Assembly: GCF_002968285.2 (NCBI RefSeq)
Contig: NZ_CP134400.1
Coordinates: 4,464,001 to 4,528,000 of the forward strand
Direction of reading: 5' to 3'
Length of the DNA: 64,000 nt
DNA from: Mycobacterium sp. ITM-2016-00318
GTDB lineage: Bacteria > Actinomycetota > Actinomycetes > Mycobacteriales > Mycobacteriaceae
Every line of letters begins with the position of its first letter. The stretch's first letter is position 1. The notes under the pieces were generated by a model, which saw nothing but the letters and a program-made list of their open reading frames with translations, was not told where the DNA came from and did not search any database. Shown piece after piece: positions 43,371 to 51,858 of this stretch. The position numbers and the translations under genes are program-made.

Positions 43371-44791
43371 AGCTGTGCAGCTCGACGCTGGCGCAGATAC
43401 CGATCAGCAAGCCGAACTACGATCGCGCTGAAATCGGCGTTGGCATCGTTCATTTCGGCGTCGGCGGCTTCCACCGGGCCCATCAGGCGATGTACGTCGA
43501 CCGGCTGTTGGCGGCAGGCACCGCCACGGACTGGGGCATCTGCGGCGTGGGTGTCATGCCGTCGGACCGCAAGATGGCCGACGTCCTCGACGCTCAGGAC
43601 GGTCTGTACACGCTGGTGCTCGAGAATCCGGACGGCAGCCGTGACGCGCGGGTGATCGGGTCGATCGTGGACTACCGCTACGCCCCCGACGACGCGGAGT
43701 CGGTGATCGAGCTGCTGGCCGCGCCGACGACCCGCATCATCTCGCTGACCATCACCGAGGGCGGCTACAACGTCGACACGATCGAACCCGGCGACGTCAG
43801 CGTGTTCGGCCTGGTGGCCGAGGCGCTGGCGCGACGCCGCGACAGGAACATCGCGTCACCGACCATCGTGTCGTGCGACAACATCGAGGGCAACGGCGAG
43901 GTCGCGCGGCAGGCGTTCACCAGCTTCGCCGAGCGTGTGCACCCCGGGCTCGCGGAGTGGATCGCCACCAACACGCGCTTCCCGAATTCGATGGTCGACC
44001 GAATCACGCCCGCCACCTCACCCGAGGTCATCGAGAAGCTCAAAGACGAATTCGGAGTGGAGGATCAGTGGCCCGTCGTTGCCGAACCGTTCACCTCGTG
44101 GGTGCTCGAGGACGACTTCTCCGACGGTAGGCCGCCGTTCGAGGACGTCGACGTGCTTCTCGTCGACGATGTGCGGCCCTACGAGCTGATGAAGTTGCGG
44201 CTGCTCAACGCCAGTCACCAAAGCCTCTGCTATTTCGCCTATCTCGCCGGTTACCGGCTGGTGCACGATGCAGCGGGCGATCCGCTTTTCGCCGACTTCC
44301 TGATGCGGTACATGGACACCGAGGCGACGCCGACACTACTGCCGGTCCCGGGCATCGATCTCCCCGAGTACAAACAGACCCTGATCGAGCGGTTCGCGAA
44401 CCCCGGCGTGCGCGACACCATCGTCCGGCTCTGCTTCGGCTCGTCGGACCGCATCCCGAAATGGCTACTTCCGGTGATTCGGGCGAACCTGGCCACCGAC
44501 GGGCCGATCCGGCTGTCGGCGGCGACGGTGGCCAGCTGGGCGCGCTACGCCGAAGGCGTCGACGAGCAGGGTGAGCCGATCGACGTCCAAGACCAGTTGG
44601 CCGACACGCTTGTTCCGCTGGCTCGCTCACAGCGCGACAATCCGACGGCGTTCATCGAAAACACTGATGTATTCGGCGATCTCGCCACGTCAGTCCGGCT
44701 CGTCGAGGCGTATCGATGGACCCTCGACTCGCTGCATCGCGACGGGGCGAGGGCGACGCTCGAGGCGTTGATGAAGGACGAGTCGGCATGA
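43367..44791 (+). CDS. Mannitol 2-dehydrogenase family protein
   Basis: Long-chain polyol dehydrogenase of 474 residues, about the length of mannitol 2-dehydrogenase (around 490). It has VHFGVGGFHRAHQAMYVD at the N-terminal cofactor domain, TITEGGY, SCDNIEGNG, and the catalytic-domain hallmark KLRLLNASHQSLCYFAYLAG with the conserved Lys, Asn and His. It oxidises D-mannitol or D-arabitol to fructose or xylulose. ATGA overlap with both neighbours shows translational coupling to the sorbitol-type dehydrogenase and the kinase. Confidence 0.92.
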   Translation: MKLCSSTLAQIPISKPNYDRAEIGVGIVHFGVGGFHRAHQAMYVDRLLAAGTATDWGICGVGVMPSDRKMADVLDAQDGLYTLVLENPDGSRDARVIGSIVDYRYAPDDAESVIELLAAPTTRIISLTITEGGYNVDTIEPGDVSVFGLVAEALARRRDRNIASPTIVSCDNIEGNGEVARQAFTSFAERVHPGLAEWIATNTRFPNSMVDRITPATSPEVIEKLKDEFGVEDQWPVVAEPFTSWVLEDDFSDGRPPFEDVDVLLVDDVRPYELMKLRLLNASHQSLCYFAYLAGYRLVHDAAGDPLFADFLMRYMDTEATPTLLPVPGIDLPEYKQTLIERFANPGVRDTIVRLCFGSSDRIPKWLLPVIRANLATDGPIRLSAATVASWARYAEGVDEQGEPIDVQDQLADTLVPLARSQRDNPTAFIENTDVFGDLATSVRLVEAYRWTLDSLHRDGARATLEALMKDESA

Positions 44792-45756
44792 GCGCGCCCG
44801 GCGCACCGCAGCGCGCGCTCGTCATCGGCGAGGCGCTGATCGACATCGTCGAGCGCGACGGTGAGCTCATCGGCGAGCACGTCGGCGGCAGCCCTCTCAA
44901 CGTCGCGGTCGGGTTGGCGAGGCTGGGACGCGGCGTCGATTTCCTCACCCACATCGGCGACGACGCCCGCGGCCATCGCATCGCCGACTACGTCACGGGT
45001 GCGGGCGCGGACCTCGTCGCAGGAAGCGTCACCGCCGGGCGCACGCCCACCGCACTGGCAGCGTTGGACGAGAGCGGCAAGGCGCAGTACACCTTCGACA
45101 TCGACTGGCAGTTGTCGGGCACACCCGAGGTGTCGCCGCCGTTGGCGGCTCACACCGGGTCCATTGCGACCATCCTCGAGCCGGGGTGCCGCGCTACGGC
45201 AGCTCTGCTGGACGCTTATCACCCCTCGGCCACAATATCTTTCGACCCAAACGTGCGTCCCGGGCTGATCTCCGACGACGAGCAGGCGCGCACCCGCATC
45301 GACCGGCTTGTCGAGAGATCGGATGTGGTGAAGGTCAGCGACGAGGATCTGCACTGGATCGACCCGAACCGCACACCCGAACAGGTCGCCGCCACATGGC
45401 TGAGCCTGGGCCCCGCGGTCGTCGCGGTGACTATGGGCGAGCACGGCGCGTTCGCCCTGTGCGAGGCCGGGATCGCGCGCGTACAGGCGCGGCGCGTCGA
45501 CGTCGTGGACACCGTGGGCGCAGGAGACGCGTTCATGACCGGGCTGATCGACGCACTGTGGTCGTTGGGTCTGCTCGGCGCCGGGCATCGTCGGGACCTC
45601 CGCCGCGTCGCCGTCGACACACTGACGCGAGCGCTGCAGACCGCGGCGCTGTCATCGGCGCTGACAGTCGCGCGGGCGGGGGCCGATCTACCGGATCGGG
45701 CGACGCGGGATGCGGCGGCCGCCGAGATTACGAACGCGCAGACGTATCGTGACTAG
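44788..45756 (+). CDS. PfkB-family fructokinase
   Basis: Ribokinase-fold kinase of 322 residues: N-terminal GEALIDIVERDG, GGSPLNVAVGLARLG (sugar-binding glycines), and the anion-hole/catalytic motif DTVGAGDAFMTGLIDAL. It would phosphorylate the fructose made by the two dehydrogenases. ATG 44788 overlaps the mannitol dehydrogenase stop. It is the last metabolic gene of the operon; ku starts 22 bases later and may be read through from here. Confidence 0.88.
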   Translation: MSAPGAPQRALVIGEALIDIVERDGELIGEHVGGSPLNVAVGLARLGRGVDFLTHIGDDARGHRIADYVTGAGADLVAGSVTAGRTPTALAALDESGKAQYTFDIDWQLSGTPEVSPPLAAHTGSIATILEPGCRATAALLDAYHPSATISFDPNVRPGLISDDEQARTRIDRLVERSDVVKVSDEDLHWIDPNRTPEQVAATWLSLGPAVVAVTMGEHGAFALCEAGIARVQARRVDVVDTVGAGDAFMTGLIDALWSLGLLGAGHRRDLRRVAVDTLTRALQTAALSSALTVARAGADLPDRATRDAAAAEITNAQTYRD

Positions 45757-45778
45757 CTGATTAGGGAATACTGGGGAA

Positions 45779-46735
45779 ATGCGGTCCATTTGGAAGGGCT
45801 CGATCTCGTTCGGACTGGTGAACGTCCCGGTCAAGGTCTACAGCGCGACCGAAGACCACGACCTGAAGTTCCACCAGGTCCACGCCAAGGACAACGGACG
45901 GATCCGCTACAAGCGGGTGTGTGAGGTCTGCGGCGAGGTCGTCGAGTACCGCGACATCGCCCGTGCCTTCGAATCCGACGACGGCCACATGGTGGTGATC
46001 ACCGACGAGGACATCTCGACACTGCCCGAGGAGCGTAGCCGCGAGATCGAGGTCGTCGAGTTCGTTCCCGCCGGCGACCTCGACCCGCTGATGTACGACA
46101 AGAGTTACTTCCTCGAGCCCGACGGCAAGTCGTCGAAGTCCTACGTGCTGCTGGCCAAGACCCTGGCCGAGACCGACCGAGTGGCGATCGTGCACTTCGC
46201 GCTGCGCAACAAGACTCGGCTTGCGGCGCTGCGGGTCAAGGACTTCAGCAAGCGCGACGTGATGGTTATCCACACGCTGCTGTGGCCCGACGAGGTTCGC
46301 GAGCCCGATTTTCCCGTGCTGGACAAGGAAGTCGATATCAAGCCGGCCGAGTTGAAGATGGCCGGACAGGTGGTCGAGTCGATGACCGACGACTTCCACC
46401 CCGAACGTTTCGAGGACACCTACCAGGAGCAGCTCAGGGAGCTCGTCGAGGCGAAACTCGAAGGCGGAGAAGCTTTTACCACCGAAGACGCCGAGCCCAA
46501 GGAACTCGACGAAACCGAGGACGTCTCGGATCTGCTTGCCAAGCTGGAAGCCAGCGTGAAGGCGCGCCGTGGTGGCGGCAGCTCATCGGACGACGGTCAG
46601 GCCAAGAAGTCGGCCGCCAAGAAAGCGGCGACGTCGAGTTCCGCCAAGAAAGCGCCCGCGAAGAAGGCGGCCAAAAAAGCCGCCAAGAAGGCGCCTGCGA
46701 AGAAGACAGCCAAGAAGGCCGCGGCCAAGAAGTAG
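45779..46735 (+). CDS. ku: DNA end-binding protein Ku with lysine-rich C-terminal tail
   Basis: Homodimeric Ku ring protein of bacterial non-homologous end joining, 318 residues. The core (residues 1-255) begins RSIWKGSISFGLVNVPVKVY and includes a short cysteine pair (CEVCGE). The last 45-50 residues are a low-complexity tail of Ala and Lys (AKKAAKKAP-like units), an extension also known in M. smegmatis Ku, thought to help DNA binding and threading. It lies directly behind the fructokinase gene, while ligD is 11.5 kb to the left on the other strand. Confidence 0.95.
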   Translation: MRSIWKGSISFGLVNVPVKVYSATEDHDLKFHQVHAKDNGRIRYKRVCEVCGEVVEYRDIARAFESDDGHMVVITDEDISTLPEERSREIEVVEFVPAGDLDPLMYDKSYFLEPDGKSSKSYVLLAKTLAETDRVAIVHFALRNKTRLAALRVKDFSKRDVMVIHTLLWPDEVREPDFPVLDKEVDIKPAELKMAGQVVESMTDDFHPERFEDTYQEQLRELVEAKLEGGEAFTTEDAEPKELDETEDVSDLLAKLEASVKARRGGGSSSDDGQAKKSAAKKAATSSSAKKAPAKKAAKKAAKKAPAKKTAKKAAAKK

Positions 46736-46749
46736 CGATCAGCGCGGCG

Positions 46750-47097
46750 TCAGCAGCCGAGGTGGTTGATCGCGGTGATGGTGATCTCGTAGGCCGCAGA
46801 AGCGGATATGCCGTAGTGCTTCACCAGCATCGGGACAATGTCGGAGGCGGGCAGACCGCTAGCGGCGGCCGAGCACACCGAGTTGCCCGCCGAGATCAGC
46901 TGTGACGCGCTCATCGACGTGTACCGGGGTTGGAGGGCTTCCAGATAGGTGCCGCCGTCGGCGGCCGCGGGCGCCGCAAGGCCGGTAGCCGCGACCGCGG
47001 ACAGAGCGCCGAGGGTGAACACCCCGGTGACCCACCTGGCACTCTCCGCTCCTCGCGTGCGCGGTGAACCGGATGCGGTTTCAGCTTGCTTGGCCAC
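46750..47097 (-). CDS. DUF732 small secreted protein
   Basis: A 115-residue exported protein. The N-terminal 25 residues are polar, then a hydrophobic signal segment (about 23-47) ends in AAPAAA. The mature domain has YLEALQPRYTSMSASQLISAGNSVC, with the paired cysteines (about Cys75 and the C-terminal Cys115) and the helix pattern of mycobacterial DUF732. GTG 47097 has AGGAGC 9 bases upstream. Function is unknown; the gene is convergent with ku. Confidence 0.82.
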   Translation of the reverse strand: MAKQAETASGSPRTRGAESARWVTGVFTLGALSAVAATGLAAPAAADGGTYLEALQPRYTSMSASQLISAGNSVCSAAASGLPASDIVPMLVKHYGISASAAYEITITAINHLGC

Positions 47098-47259
47098 GCG
47101 ATTTGCTCCTATCCAGGATGCGAAGGCTACGGATTCCGTCGCAGTTATTTAACGTTAACACTAATTTCGTTGTGAAAACCCGGTCAGCAGGGCTTTTACG
47201 TTTGCCTGTGACCAAATTAACTTCGCTAACCAACTGGACCCCGCTCACAACAAGCGGCC

Positions 47260-47318
47260 GCGACTTCTGCACCACGGTCGCGGTCACGGACGATCGACGA
47301 CCCTGGAGCAGACCTCGC
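47260..47318. repeat. 59-bp palindromic repeat, copy C
   Basis: Inverted 20-base units at 47260-47279 and 47299-47318, 16 of 20 identical, with the same 59-base total as copies A and B. The left unit folds into CCGCGAC / GTCGCGG (47258-47264 and 47277-47283). Compared with copy A the outer base pair has changed on both strands (T-A to C-G), keeping the stem. Confidence 0.75.
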
Positions 47319-47340
47319 GGCTGAGACCCTGGTAAGAAAC

Positions 47341-47354
47341 TAGAACGTGTTTCA
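47341..47354. promoter_or_regulatory. KstR-type operator upstream of SDR gene
   Basis: TAGAACGTGTTTCA fits TnnAACnnGTTnnA at all fixed positions, with one imperfect flank. It lies 66 bases before the GTG start at 47420. Confidence 0.72.
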
Positions 47355-47419
47355 GAAACGCGGTACGTCGTGGACCCGGCCTTGTTACGGTGTCGCCCGG
47401 CGAGGGAAGAGAGGCTGAC

Positions 47420-48211
47420 GTGATTCTCGACAGATTCCGGCTGGACGACCAGGTCGCGGTGGTGACGGGAGCGGGCCGCGGGCTCGGTGCGGCGATGGCG
47501 CTGGCATTCGCCGAAGCCGGTGCCGACGTGCTCATCGCATCGCGGACTCGGTCTCAACTCGAAGAGGTCGCCGAGCAGATCGAGGCCGTCGGGCGGCGTG
47601 CGCACATCGTCACCGCCGACCTCGCCCACCCGGAGGACACCGCCACGCTCGCCGGCACCGCGATCGAGGCGTTCGGCAAACTAGACATCGTCGTGAACAA
47701 CGTCGGCGGCACCATGCCGAACACGCTGTTGACCACATCAACCAAGGATCTGCGCGACGCCTTTACGTTCAATGTCGCGACGGCGCACGCGCTGACCACG
47801 GCAGCGGTACCGCTGATGCTCGAACACTCCGGCGGCGGAAGCATCATCAACATCACGTCGACCATGGGTCGCCTTTCGGCCCGTGGCTTCGCGGCCTACG
47901 GCACCGCAAAGGCTGCGCTCGCCCACTACACGCGGCTGGCCGCACTCGACCTGTGCCCGCGGATCCGGGTCAACGCGATCGCGCCAGGCTCGATCCTCAC
48001 CTCCGCCCTCGACATCGTCGCCTCCAACGACGAGTTGCGCGAGCCGATGGAGAAGGCGACGCCGATGCGGCGCCTCGGCGACCCGCTCGACATCGCCGCC
48101 GCCGCCGTCTATCTCGCGTCGCCTGCGGGCAGCTTCCTGACCGGCAAGACACTCGAGGTCGACGGTGGGCTGACCTACCCGAACCTCGATATCCCAATCC
48201 CCGACCTCTGA
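47420..48211 (+). CDS. SDR family oxidoreductase under a KstR operator
   Basis: Short-chain dehydrogenase of 263 residues: TGAGRGLG (about residues 14-21), NNVGG in place of the usual NNAG, catalytic Ser-Thr (ITSTMG) and YGTAKAAL (Tyr/Lys). It probably corresponds to Rv0927c of M. tuberculosis (recalled). GTG 47420 has GAGAGG 6 bases upstream and is preferred over GTG 47390. The KstR site suggests a hydroxy-steroid or hydroxyacyl-CoA substrate. The DHDPR-like gene follows after 13 bases. Confidence 0.87.
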   Translation: MILDRFRLDDQVAVVTGAGRGLGAAMALAFAEAGADVLIASRTRSQLEEVAEQIEAVGRRAHIVTADLAHPEDTATLAGTAIEAFGKLDIVVNNVGGTMPNTLLTTSTKDLRDAFTFNVATAHALTTAAVPLMLEHSGGGSIINITSTMGRLSARGFAAYGTAKAALAHYTRLAALDLCPRIRVNAIAPGSILTSALDIVASNDELREPMEKATPMRRLGDPLDIAAAAVYLASPAGSFLTGKTLEVDGGLTYPNLDIPIPDL

Positions 48212-48224
48212 GGAGAAGTACTAC

Positions 48225-49310
48225 ATGGCCATACGTGTCGCGCTGATCGGCACCGGCAACGTCGGCAAGCCCGCGCTCGTCCAGCTGATCAACGATTCGC
48301 GGTTCGAGCTGACCGGCGTCTGGGTCTCCTCGGAGGCCAAGGCCGGCAAGGACGCCGCCGAGCTAGCGGGCCTCGACGGCTCGACCGGCATCAAGGCGAC
48401 CAACGACCTCGACGCGATCCTCGCGACCGATCCGGAGTGCGCCGTCTACACCGCGCTGGCCGACAACCGGCTACCCGAGGCGCTCGAGGACTACCGGCGC
48501 ATCCTCGCCGCAGGCGTCAACGTCGTCGGCAGCAGCGCGGTGTTGCTGCAGTATCCGTGGCAGGTCATTCCCGCCGAACTGCTCGAGCCGATCGAGGACG
48601 CCGCGGAGGCGGGCCAAGCCAGCGTGTTCGTCAACGGCATCGATCCAGGTTTCGCGAATGACCTTCTGCCACTTGCCCTTGCGGGCACCTGCCAAAGCAT
48701 CGACCAGATTCGCTGCATGGAGATCATCAACTACGACACCTACGACAGCGCCGACGTCATGGTCGGCGTAATGGGCTTCGGAAGGCCGCTCGACGAGATT
48801 CCGATGCTGTTGCAGCCGGGCGTGCTGAGCCTCGCGTGGGGTTCGGTGGTCCGTCAGCTCGCGGCAGGCCTCGGCATCTCGCTCGACGAGGTGAACGAAA
48901 CCTACGAACGCGAGCCGGCGCCGGAGGACTTCGACATTGCGTCCGGTCACATCGCGAAGGGCAGCGCTGCCGCGCTGCGATTCGAGGTGCGCGGAATGGT
49001 CGACGGCAAGGCCGCCGTCGTGCTCGAACACGTCACCCGGCTGCGCAACGACCTGTGCCCGGAGTGGCCGCAACCGGCCCAGGACGGCGGGTCCTACCGC
49101 ATCGAGATCACCGGTGAGCCGACCTACGCTCTTGACCTCTGCCTCAGTAGCCCGAACGGCGACCACAACCATGCCGGTCTCGTCGCGACGGCCGCCAGAG
49201 TCGTCAACGCCATCCCCGCCGTCATCGCCGCTCCGCCGGGTGTCAGGACGACGCTTGACTTGCCCCTGATTACCGGCAATGGGTTGTACGCTGGCGGTGA
49301 GTCGGGCTGA
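48225..49310 (+). CDS. DHDPR-like NAD(P)-binding oxidoreductase (amine dehydrogenase-like family)
   Basis: A 361-residue protein with a dihydrodipicolinate-reductase-type Rossmann domain (VALIGTGNVGKPALVQL, residues 4-20) and a C-terminal domain of the large mycobacterial family often annotated as dihydrodipicolinate reductase or NAD(P)H-dependent amine dehydrogenase. It is much longer than true DapB (about 245) and lacks its lysine-pathway motifs, so it is not expected to make lysine. A GAGGAG ribosome site precedes ATG 48225; probably co-transcribed with the SDR. Substrate unknown. Confidence 0.8.
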   Translation: MAIRVALIGTGNVGKPALVQLINDSRFELTGVWVSSEAKAGKDAAELAGLDGSTGIKATNDLDAILATDPECAVYTALADNRLPEALEDYRRILAAGVNVVGSSAVLLQYPWQVIPAELLEPIEDAAEAGQASVFVNGIDPGFANDLLPLALAGTCQSIDQIRCMEIINYDTYDSADVMVGVMGFGRPLDEIPMLLQPGVLSLAWGSVVRQLAAGLGISLDEVNETYEREPAPEDFDIASGHIAKGSAAALRFEVRGMVDGKAAVVLEHVTRLRNDLCPEWPQPAQDGGSYRIEITGEPTYALDLCLSSPNGDHNHAGLVATAARVVNAIPAVIAAPPGVRTTLDLPLITGNGLYAGGESG

Positions 49311-49330
49311 ACAACCGAAGGACGCTGCCT

Positions 49331-49648
49331 ATGGGGATGCCCCTGCGCTACCTGTTACCGGTTATGGCAGTGGCCGGCGCTGCTGCTGCTGCTGTCGCTG
49401 CCGCGCCCGTCGCGGCAGCCGATCCAGACGATTCGACCCTGCCCCAGTGCACCGCCGTCGGCGGCGATCAGGACGTCGGCACCGCGACGACCGAGTGCGC
49501 GACGCCGGGCAACGTACAGCTCAATGCCACCGCTCCTAGCGTGCCTGCCTACGCCTACCCGTGGGATGACGAGTTCTACGGTCCTGCCTTGATCATGGGC
49601 GGCGGCGCATGGGGAACCCACGGCATGGGTGGCGGCGGCCACCGCTAG
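49331..49648 (+). CDS. Small secreted Gly-rich protein, two cysteines
   Basis: A 105-residue exported protein: signal peptide (residues 1-30, Ala-rich, ending AAA), then DDSTLPQCTAVGGD and TTECATPGNVQ with two cysteines about 16 residues apart, and a C-terminal tail rich in Gly, Trp and His. It shares the QCT...C.T.G..Q pattern with the next gene, so the two are probable paralogues. Gene start has GAAGGAC. Function unknown. Confidence 0.72.
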   Translation: MGMPLRYLLPVMAVAGAAAAAVAAAPVAAADPDDSTLPQCTAVGGDQDVGTATTECATPGNVQLNATAPSVPAYAYPWDDEFYGPALIMGGGAWGTHGMGGGGHR

Positions 49649-49684
49649 CCCGCATCTTTTCTTGGCCCATCGAGGAGGCCAACC

Positions 49685-49921
49685 ATGAGCAGTAAAGCTC
49701 GTTCTCTGACAATACTTTTCGCAGCGGCGGGCGTTTCGGCCGCCATCGCCGTGGCACCCGTCGCTGCAGCCGCGCCGCAGTGCACCAACACCGGCCCCAA
49801 CACCACGCAGTGTGAAACCAACGGAAGCTCGCAGATCGTCACGTCGCCCCCGCCCAACAACAACTACGGGTATTGGGGCTTCCCGATCATCGGCTTCGGC
49901 GGGTGGGGCTTCGGTTGGTGA
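49685..49921 (+). CDS. Small secreted Gly/Trp-rich protein, two cysteines
   Basis: A 78-residue exported protein with a signal peptide (residues 1-30), the cysteine pair in APQCTNTGPNTTQCETNG, a Pro/Asn-rich linker and an aromatic Gly tail (YWGFPIIGFGGWGFGW). It is similar in plan to the protein just upstream. AGGAGG precedes the ATG. The strongly hydrophobic end may contact the outer membrane or cell wall lipids (inference). Confidence 0.72.
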   Translation: MSSKARSLTILFAAAGVSAAIAVAPVAAAAPQCTNTGPNTTQCETNGSSQIVTSPPPNNNYGYWGFPIIGFGGWGFGW

Positions 49922-49950
49922 CCCCGGCCTAACGACCGCGCCAGCGTTTC

Positions 49951-49961
49951 GGCTAACCTAA
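49951..49961. promoter_or_regulatory. Half-site resembling an IdeR/DtxR-family operator, upstream of Nramp gene
   Basis: GGCTAACCTAA equals the right half of the IdeR consensus (TTAGGTTAGGCTAACCTAA), and the left half is poorly conserved. It lies 38 bases before the Nramp transporter start, where a metal-responsive (IdeR or MntR) site would be expected. Confidence 0.4.
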
Positions 49962-49998
49962 CTTTTCTATTCGAAGGCCCGGATAGAAGGGTGGTGAG

Positions 49999-51225
49999 TT
50001 GCTGCGCGATTCCGAGACGCGGTTGCGTCCAAGCTGGTTGTTGCTGGGCCCGGCGTTCGTGGCTGCAATCGCCTACGTCGACCCGGGCAACGTCGCGGCC
50101 AACATCAGCGCCGGGGCGCAGTTCGGCTTCCTTCTTGTCTGGGTCATCTTCCTGGCCAACGCGATGGCGGGACTGGTGCAGTATCTGTCGGCCAAACTCG
50201 GACTCGTCAGCGGACGGACGCTGCCGGAAGCCGTCGCCGACCACACCCGGACCCCCACTCGCATCGGCTACTGGTTGCAGGCCGAAATGGTCGCCATGGC
50301 AACCGATCTCGCCGAAGTGGTCGGCGGCGCGATCGCGCTGAACCTCTTGTTCGAGCTTCCGCTTCTTGTCGGCGGCATCATCACCGGCGCGGTGTCGCTG
50401 CTGCTGCTGGCCCTGCAGAACCGCCGCGGTCAACGGGTGTTCGAGCGGGTGATCAGCGGCCTGCTGCTCGTCATCGCGATCGGATTTCTGACCAGCCTGT
50501 TCGTCGAACCGCCGCCGCTGGCGGACGCCGCAGAAGGATTGGTTCCACGCTTCCAGGGCGCCGAGAGCGTCCTGCTTGCCACCGCGATGTTGGGCGCGAC
50601 GGTGATGCCGCACGCGGTGTACCTGCATTCCGGCCTCGCCCGCGACCGGCACGGCCACCCCGAACCCGGGCCACGGCGCCGGTTATTGCTCCGGGTGACA
50701 CGCATCGACGTCGGGTTGGCGATGCTGGTCGCGGGCACGGTGAACCTCTCGATGGTGCTCGTCGCCGCGACCAACCTGCAGGGCCGGGACGACACCGACT
50801 CCATCGAAGGTGCGCACTCGGCCGTTCGCGACACGCTCGGGCCCACCGTCGCGCTGTTCTTCGCCATCGGTCTGCTGGCTTCGGGTCTGGCGTCGACATC
50901 GGTCGGCGCCTACGCGGGGGCGATGATCATGCAGGGCCTGCTGCACCGCACCTATCCGCTGCTGGTGCGCCGCCTGGTGACGCTGATACCGGCGCTGGTG
51001 ATCCTTGCGATCGGCGTCGATCCCAGCCGCGCACTGGTCATCTCGCAGGTCGTGCTGTCGTTCGGGATACCGTTCGCCTTGATTCCGCTGATACGCCTGA
51101 CCGGCGACCGGGCGCTGATGGGCGACGACACCAACCACCGAATCACCACGCTGCTCGGCTGGGTCGTCGCGGCGCTGATCATCGGCCTCAACGTGGTGCT
51201 GATCTACCTGACCGTCCGCGGCTAG
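49999..51225 (+). CDS. mntH: Nramp divalent metal (Mn2+/Fe2+) transporter
   Basis: Proton-coupled metal importer of 408 residues and about 11 membrane segments. It has the metal-binding DPGN motif in segment 1 (AIAYVDPGNVAANI) and the MPH motif in segment 6 (GATVMPHAVYLHSG), both required for Mn/Fe transport. It corresponds in type and neighbourhood to Rv0924c. TTG 49999 follows a purine-rich GAAGGGTGG. An IdeR/MntR-like half-site upstream suggests metal control. Confidence 0.9.
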   Translation: MLRDSETRLRPSWLLLGPAFVAAIAYVDPGNVAANISAGAQFGFLLVWVIFLANAMAGLVQYLSAKLGLVSGRTLPEAVADHTRTPTRIGYWLQAEMVAMATDLAEVVGGAIALNLLFELPLLVGGIITGAVSLLLLALQNRRGQRVFERVISGLLLVIAIGFLTSLFVEPPPLADAAEGLVPRFQGAESVLLATAMLGATVMPHAVYLHSGLARDRHGHPEPGPRRRLLLRVTRIDVGLAMLVAGTVNLSMVLVAATNLQGRDDTDSIEGAHSAVRDTLGPTVALFFAIGLLASGLASTSVGAYAGAMIMQGLLHRTYPLLVRRLVTLIPALVILAIGVDPSRALVISQVVLSFGIPFALIPLIRLTGDRALMGDDTNHRITTLLGWVVAALIIGLNVVLIYLTVRG

Positions 51226-51314
51226 CCGAAAACCGTTTTGAACGTGTCCGGATAGTGGCCATGGCCGGTCACGGGCAGGACTGTAGAAATCGCTCGGCGC
51301 GTGGATGCGCTGGT

Positions 51315-51320
51315 TATCGT
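51315..51320 (+). promoter_or_regulatory. -10 element of a leaderless promoter (TATCGT)
   Basis: TATCGT followed by 6 bases and the ATG at 51327. It supports this ATG over in-frame upstream starts. Confidence 0.5.
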
Positions 51321-51326
51321 GCCGAC

Positions 51327-51788
51327 ATGACAACGGTCGACCAGGCCAACCGCGCCTCATCCATGCCTACTTCGCGAAAACTTCTCTGTGCCGTCTACGG
51401 CGCTATCGCTGTGGTCGCGCTCATCGCGACGTTCAGTCAGATGCTGCCGTACTCGGACAAGGGCGCCGGGTCGCTACTCGCTTTCTGGCAAGACGCCCGG
51501 ATGTTGCCCGCGTCCCGGGCGCTCACTTCCGACCTGATGCTGTTCGGCCTTGCCGCTGTGATCTTCATGGTGGTGGAGGCCCGCAAGCAGGGCATCAAGT
51601 TCGTGTGGCTATATGTCGCGGCGTCATACGCCGTTGCGATCAGTGCGGCGTTTCCCGCCTTTCTGATCGCACGCGAACTACAGGTCAACAAGTCCGATAC
51701 GTCCGGCCTTCGCGCAATAGACACGGTCCTGCTGGCGGTGGTGGCGATTTTGACCGCGCTGTTGACTATCTGGATAGACCTCGGCTGA
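51327..51788 (+). CDS. DUF2834 membrane protein
   Basis: A 153-residue membrane protein with about four hydrophobic segments (residues 19-40, 67-85, 95-115 and 128-150). The spaced residues of DUF2834 are present: FWQDA, the RALTSD segment, the VVEARKQG loop and FPAFLIAREL. ATG 51327 is picked because the leaderless -10 hexamer TATCGT lies 6 bases upstream and the protein then has family length. Function unknown. Confidence 0.7.
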   Translation: MTTVDQANRASSMPTSRKLLCAVYGAIAVVALIATFSQMLPYSDKGAGSLLAFWQDARMLPASRALTSDLMLFGLAAVIFMVVEARKQGIKFVWLYVAASYAVAISAAFPAFLIARELQVNKSDTSGLRAIDTVLLAVVAILTALLTIWIDLG

Positions 51789-51858
51789 GCCGGCTTAGTT
51801 GTTGCCCGCGCACGTCGCGGGCTGACGCGCTGCGGCGGGACGTCCGCGTAAGGCCCTA

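Larger units (their letters stand above)
47098..47419. other. 322-base intergenic region: AT-rich promoter area, repeat C and KstR operator
   Basis: Between the divergent DUF732 and SDR genes. Positions 47140-47215 are the most AT-rich stretch nearby (including TTATTTAACGTTAACA) and probably hold the DUF732 promoter. Then follow the 59-bp palindrome C, the KstR operator at 47341-47354 and a possible -10 (TACGGT, 47386-47391) for the SDR gene. No coding sequence is supported here. Confidence 0.55.

Noticed and set aside
46590..46735. Repetitive AAG-rich DNA at the end of ku
   Set aside because: It encodes the Ala/Lys tail known from extended Ku proteins, so it is a coding low-complexity region and not an independent repeat element.
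51242..51255. TTGAACGTGTCCGG as a third KstR operator
   Set aside because: It breaks the fixed GTT half (GTC) and the outer A, so it does not meet the motif; probably chance.
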